A DNA stretch of 25,313 bases from a virus: positions 1-25,313 of IMG/VR virus record IMGVR_UViG_3300048921_000065. One strand, given 5' to 3'. Each line of letters opens with the position of its first letter. Position 1 is the stretch's first letter. Position numbers and translations under genes: made by a program. The notes below the pieces were generated by a model. It was not told where the DNA came from, searched no databases, and saw only the letters and a list, made by a program, of their open reading frames with translations. Positions 23,322 through 25,313 of this stretch are shown here, piece by piece.

Positions 23322-23754
23322 CGAAAGTTGGGCGCTGAGCGTCGCGAACGTCATATACCAAACGACCATATTGCAGGAATTGCCGACCGAGGATCGCATC
23401 AAAACCGTTACCCTGCGCGCGCACATCCAGGGCGCAGACCTCGGTCGCCCATTGCAGACCGAGAGACGGCAGTGAAATCGTCATTTGATGCACCGTGCTG
23501 GACACGCCATTTGCCACCACGTTTCTCACCGGCGGGGATTTGAGAAAGGTGAGAAGGTCTCGGTCGAGATATAGATAGTCCGCGCCGGTATCAATGAGGG
23601 CTCGTACCGCTGCACCAGCCGGAGCACCGGCAATGCCAGTCATGAATGTGATGTCCAAACAGGGGGAGCCGCGAACATGGTCGTCGGTTTCGCTTCCGCC
23701 CGGTTCTATGAACATGATTGGGAGGGTCACTGTTTTCCGGTCAACGCCAGCCAT
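23290..23754 (-). CDS. Retropepsin-like (clan AA) aspartic protease, 154 residues
   Basis: The minus-strand product contains the active-site motif ALIDTGADYLYLD with D55-T-G, then a strand TVHQMTISLPSLGL and the second conserved element FDAILGRQFL. This is the retroviral-type single-domain aspartic protease fold, which acts as a dimer. There is no signal peptide. A GGGGAG lies nine bases before the start. It is the only convincing minus-strand gene in the phage region and is not part of the late operon, so it may be a cargo (moron) gene or mark host DNA. Its substrate is unknown. Confidence 0.72.
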   Translation of the reverse strand: MAGVDRKTVTLPIMFIEPGGSETDDHVRGSPCLDITFMTGIAGAPAGAAVRALIDTGADYLYLDRDLLTFLKSPPVRNVVANGVSSTVHQMTISLPSLGLQWATEVCALDVRAQGNGFDAILGRQFLQYGRLVYDVRDAQRPTFAIDLATLGPR

Positions 23755-23816
23755 GTCACGTTATCTCCCCTGAAGTCTCAATCATCGATTGTCTGTCAGA
23801 TTCGGTGATGCTTTGA

Positions 23817-23993
23817 AACACCAGAGACGCGGACGAAGAACGCATCCGCACGCTACAGGTCGCTAGGGGACGCGAGAGGTATTTCGCGAAGCTCTCCGAT
23901 GTGGCCGCCTCGCTATCAGGCCTCTGCTTTGTGATCGGTGTGATCTTCGCGGGAAGTCATATACCGGCCCTTCTGCCGCACGCCTCACCTTGA
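23817..23993 (+). pseudogene. Possible remnant of a small membrane-associated ORF
   Basis: An open frame of 58 codons encodes a charged helix with REQ-like content (ERIRTLQVARGRERYFAKLSD, given here in part) followed by a hydrophobic span SLSGLCFVIGVIFAGSHIPA. It has no good start: the only nearby ATG (23808) meets an in-frame TGA after two codons, and a GTG at 23901 would give a very short product. I suspect a decayed gene. The rest of the 23755-23816 gap shows nothing. Confidence 0.25.
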
Positions 23994-24028
23994 CCACTTG
24001 CATCGCCCTTGATCAGATCAGTTTTGGT

Positions 24029-24072
24029 CGCCATTTGATGTTGCGCGCTGTGCCAAACGATTTTGCGCGCTA
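24029..24072 (+). repeat. Two abutting 22-bp repeats: candidate transposase-binding sites at the prophage right end
   Basis: Units at 24029-24050 and 24051-24072 agree at 16 of 22 positions by eye and share TTGCGCGCT. Mu-type phage ends carry abutting 22-bp transposase sites, and from the right the sequence reads TGTGTAGCGCGCAAAATCG, starting with TG as phage and transposon ends do. This would put the phage right end near 24074-24076. The left end is outside the window, so it cannot be matched here. The remaining 23994-24108 sequence holds nothing else I can name. Confidence 0.4.
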
Positions 24073-24108
24073 CACAAAGCCCTATTCGATCGTGACCAGT
24101 TTGCCATC

Positions 24109-24303
24109 ATGGCGGATCGTCTCGGCAGGCTGCGAGGGCGCTTCATTATGTCCATCAACGACGAGCCAGAAATCCGTGAGTTGTTCAGCGGATGTCTAAT
24201 TGAACCCATCGAATTGGCCTATTCAGTGTCAAGAGGAAAAGGTACGACAGCGAGAGAACTTATCATCAAAGGTTGTGCAAAATCTTGTCAGACGAAGACC
24301 TAG
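24109..24303 (+). CDS. Small ORF of unknown function (64 residues)
   Basis: ATG 24109 opens 64 codons; an inner ATG at 24148 with GAGG ten bases upstream would give 51 residues beginning SINDEPEIRELFSGC. The product ends in a lysine-rich tail. It overlaps the next gene's open frame in a different phase by 31 bases. No family is recognised and it may not be expressed. Confidence 0.3.
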   Translation: MADRLGRLRGRFIMSINDEPEIRELFSGCLIEPIELAYSVSRGKGTTARELIIKGCAKSCQTKT

Positions 24304-25118
24304 CGAAGGCGAAAGCACCTACCGGGGGCCTATCAACGATGATTGCGGCGGGTCTTCTGTCCGCAGTGTGGCTTATGGCAGGAGTTGGCTTTCTCTTCAT
24401 CTCACAAGCCCCCTCCGACTGTCACGAGAGCGATCGAATTCTGTGCCTCTCAGCAGGCGAGTTTGGCTCATACCTTCAGGGGCTCTTTGCCCCTGTTGCC
24501 TTTATCTGGCTTGTCGCAGCCGTGTGGATCCAGTCCAAAGAACTTGGTCACCAGAGGGAAGAGTTAAGGCTCACCCGGACGGAGTTCGAATACAACAGAG
24601 AGGTGATGAAGTCGCAGGCAGAAGAGGCAAGGAAGCAAGCAGAACATATTGGCGAACAGACAAAAGTGCTCTTAACCGCCGAAGCTGACAAACATCTATC
24701 GACGCATCTCGCCTTACTGCAGCAATGGGTAATCACGCATTGTGGCCCTCGCTCTGAGAAAACTGGACCGACTAACTCTTCCTTGGCACCGGGTTACCTT
24801 ACCGAGCACACTCCGCAAGCTCCCCAGGAATTCTTTGTGGAGCTTGTCAGACGGCTTCTTTCCGCCGCCGTTGAATATAAAGAAGGAAAAACACAGAAGC
24901 TGGAAGCGCTTCTGGCCGTCGATGTCAGATGTATTTATTACATCTGCGATAGGTTGCTCGTGATCGCTAAACTGCAAGGAAAGCTGAGCGCGTCGATGAG
25001 CACGCTCCTTCAAGCGAGCCAGGTTAGCTGGGTAAACTGGGAGCTCGTCAACTTACTCCCCAAGTTGCCGGAAGAAGAACAGGCGCGCTTTCCTCACGTC
25101 TTTGGCAGCAAAGACTGA
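24273..25118 (+). CDS. Two-helix membrane protein with coiled coil (possible phage-defence type)
   Basis: The 281-residue frame shows two transmembrane segments (about 24-45 and 66-90, the second FAPVAFIWLVAAVWIQSKEL), then a long charged coiled coil with LTRTEFEYNREVMKSQAEEA, and a soluble C-terminal domain of about 140 residues with IYYICDRLLVIAKL. This layout (GxF-xxYLxGxFAP, FIWLVAAV, then coiled coil) recalls small membrane proteins of proteobacteria, some annotated as putative abortive infection proteins; I cannot assign the family. The start is uncertain: TTG 24273 has AAAGG right beside it, and ATG 24339 begins at the first membrane helix. Codon use is less GC-rich than in the phage genes, suggesting different origin. 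Confidence 0.55.
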   Translation: MCKILSDEDLAKAKAPTGGLSTMIAAGLLSAVWLMAGVGFLFISQAPSDCHESDRILCLSAGEFGSYLQGLFAPVAFIWLVAAVWIQSKELGHQREELRLTRTEFEYNREVMKSQAEEARKQAEHIGEQTKVLLTAEADKHLSTHLALLQQWVITHCGPRSEKTGPTNSSLAPGYLTEHTPQAPQEFFVELVRRLLSAAVEYKEGKTQKLEALLAVDVRCIYYICDRLLVIAKLQGKLSASMSTLLQASQVSWVNWELVNLLPKLPEEEQARFPHVFGSKD

Positions 25119-25152
25119 CGGCTGGTGCGCAAACTAAAAATTCCGGAACCGC

Positions 25153-25226
25153 GTGTCAAAATTCCGGAAAGTCGCGTCCGGCTACACCCGTGTCAAAATT
25201 CCGGGAAGTCGCGTCCGGCTACACCC
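25153..25226 (+). repeat. Two 37-bp tandem repeats (IS21-like or other transposon end)
   Basis: Units 25153-25189 and 25190-25226 differ at one base (GGAAAG against GGGAAG). A shorter third copy of AAAATTCCGGAA lies just upstream (25136-25147). Read from the right, each unit begins TGTAGCCGGACGCGACTT and ends in TTTTGACAC. IS21-family ends carry such repeated transposase sites, so this may be a solo IS end. No transposase is in the window. The other sequence in 25119-25253 is non-coding. Confidence 0.55.
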
Positions 25227-25253
25227 AAGGTATTGATATTATACGGGGAATTT

Positions 25254-25313
25254 TGGTAGCGGAGGAGGGATTTGAACCCCCGACACAAGGATTATGATTC
25301 CTCTGCTCTGACC
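25254..25313 (-). tRNA. tRNA-Met(CAT), elongator, 5' end cut by window edge
   Basis: Read on the minus strand this gives the D-arm end, an anticodon stem-loop with CAT (plus-strand 25294-25296) flanked by T33 and A37, the T arm with GGGGGTTCAAATCCC, the acceptor strand and an encoded CCA (TGG at 25254-25256 on the plus strand). The 5' acceptor strand lies beyond the window. The sequence is the form known from rhizobia for elongator Met. It is close to the candidate phage/IS junction region but nothing shows it was the insertion target. Confidence 0.93.

Noticed and set aside
25153-25226. CRISPR array
   Set aside because: The two units abut with no spacer, and no cas gene is seen.
25254-25313. 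tRNA-Met as the prophage attachment site
   Set aside because: Mu-type phages insert by transposition without tRNA sites, no integrase is seen, and no duplicated tRNA end is present in the window.

Overview
The window is the structural half of a transposable (Mu-type) prophage in an alphaproteobacterium, most likely of the Rhizobium/Agrobacterium group. The rhizobial assignment rests on the GC-rich coding style, an IS5-type transposase of a kind common in rhizobia, and the elongator tRNA-Met sequence at the right edge; it is an inference. The head genes follow the Mu order: terminase (broken), portal gp29, MuF, gpG, protease I with a nested scaffold Z, a cement-like protein and the major capsid protein. 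The tail genes are those of a long non-contractile tail: tube, G/GT-type chaperone, tape measure, hub proteins and a J-like tip. This combination of Mu-like head and siphovirus tail matches the B3/D3112 type of transposable phage rather than Mu itself.

Layout. 1-122: end of an IS5-family element, transposase on the minus strand, inserted in the terminase gene so that only its nuclease domain remains (to 745). 747-3962: portal, MuF with a C-terminal nuclease-like domain, and tail completion protein, coupled by short stop/start overlaps. 3963-4176: non-coding block with a palindrome, read here as a late promoter. 4177-6624: protease/scaffold, cement, capsid. 6740-8217: small connector genes, among them an 80-residue protein that looks like an Acb2-type cyclic-nucleotide sponge (anti-CBASS). 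8221-13975: tail tube, tail chaperone pair joined by a -1 frameshift at GGGAAAC, and tape measure with an embedded transglycosylase-like domain. 13976-14222: second copy of the promoter block plus a short leader ORF. 14223-21001: three tail-hub proteins and a 1693-residue tail tip/fibre protein. 21006-23321: fibre accessory genes, including a small Tat-signal protein that repeats fibre motifs.

23290-23754 is a minus-strand retropepsin-like protease. Two abutting 22-bp repeats at 24029-24072 are a candidate right end of the prophage. Beyond them lie a small ORF, a two-helix coiled-coil membrane protein, two 37-bp tandem repeats that resemble transposase-binding repeats, and the 3' part of a tRNA-Met gene on the minus strand.

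How it works together. Nearly all structural genes are on the plus strand and tightly packed, as in a late operon. The two similar palindromic blocks lie just before gene I and just after the tape measure, close to where Mu has its C-activated late promoters PI and PP. The broken terminase suggests this copy cannot package DNA by itself, unless the missing half is supplied elsewhere.
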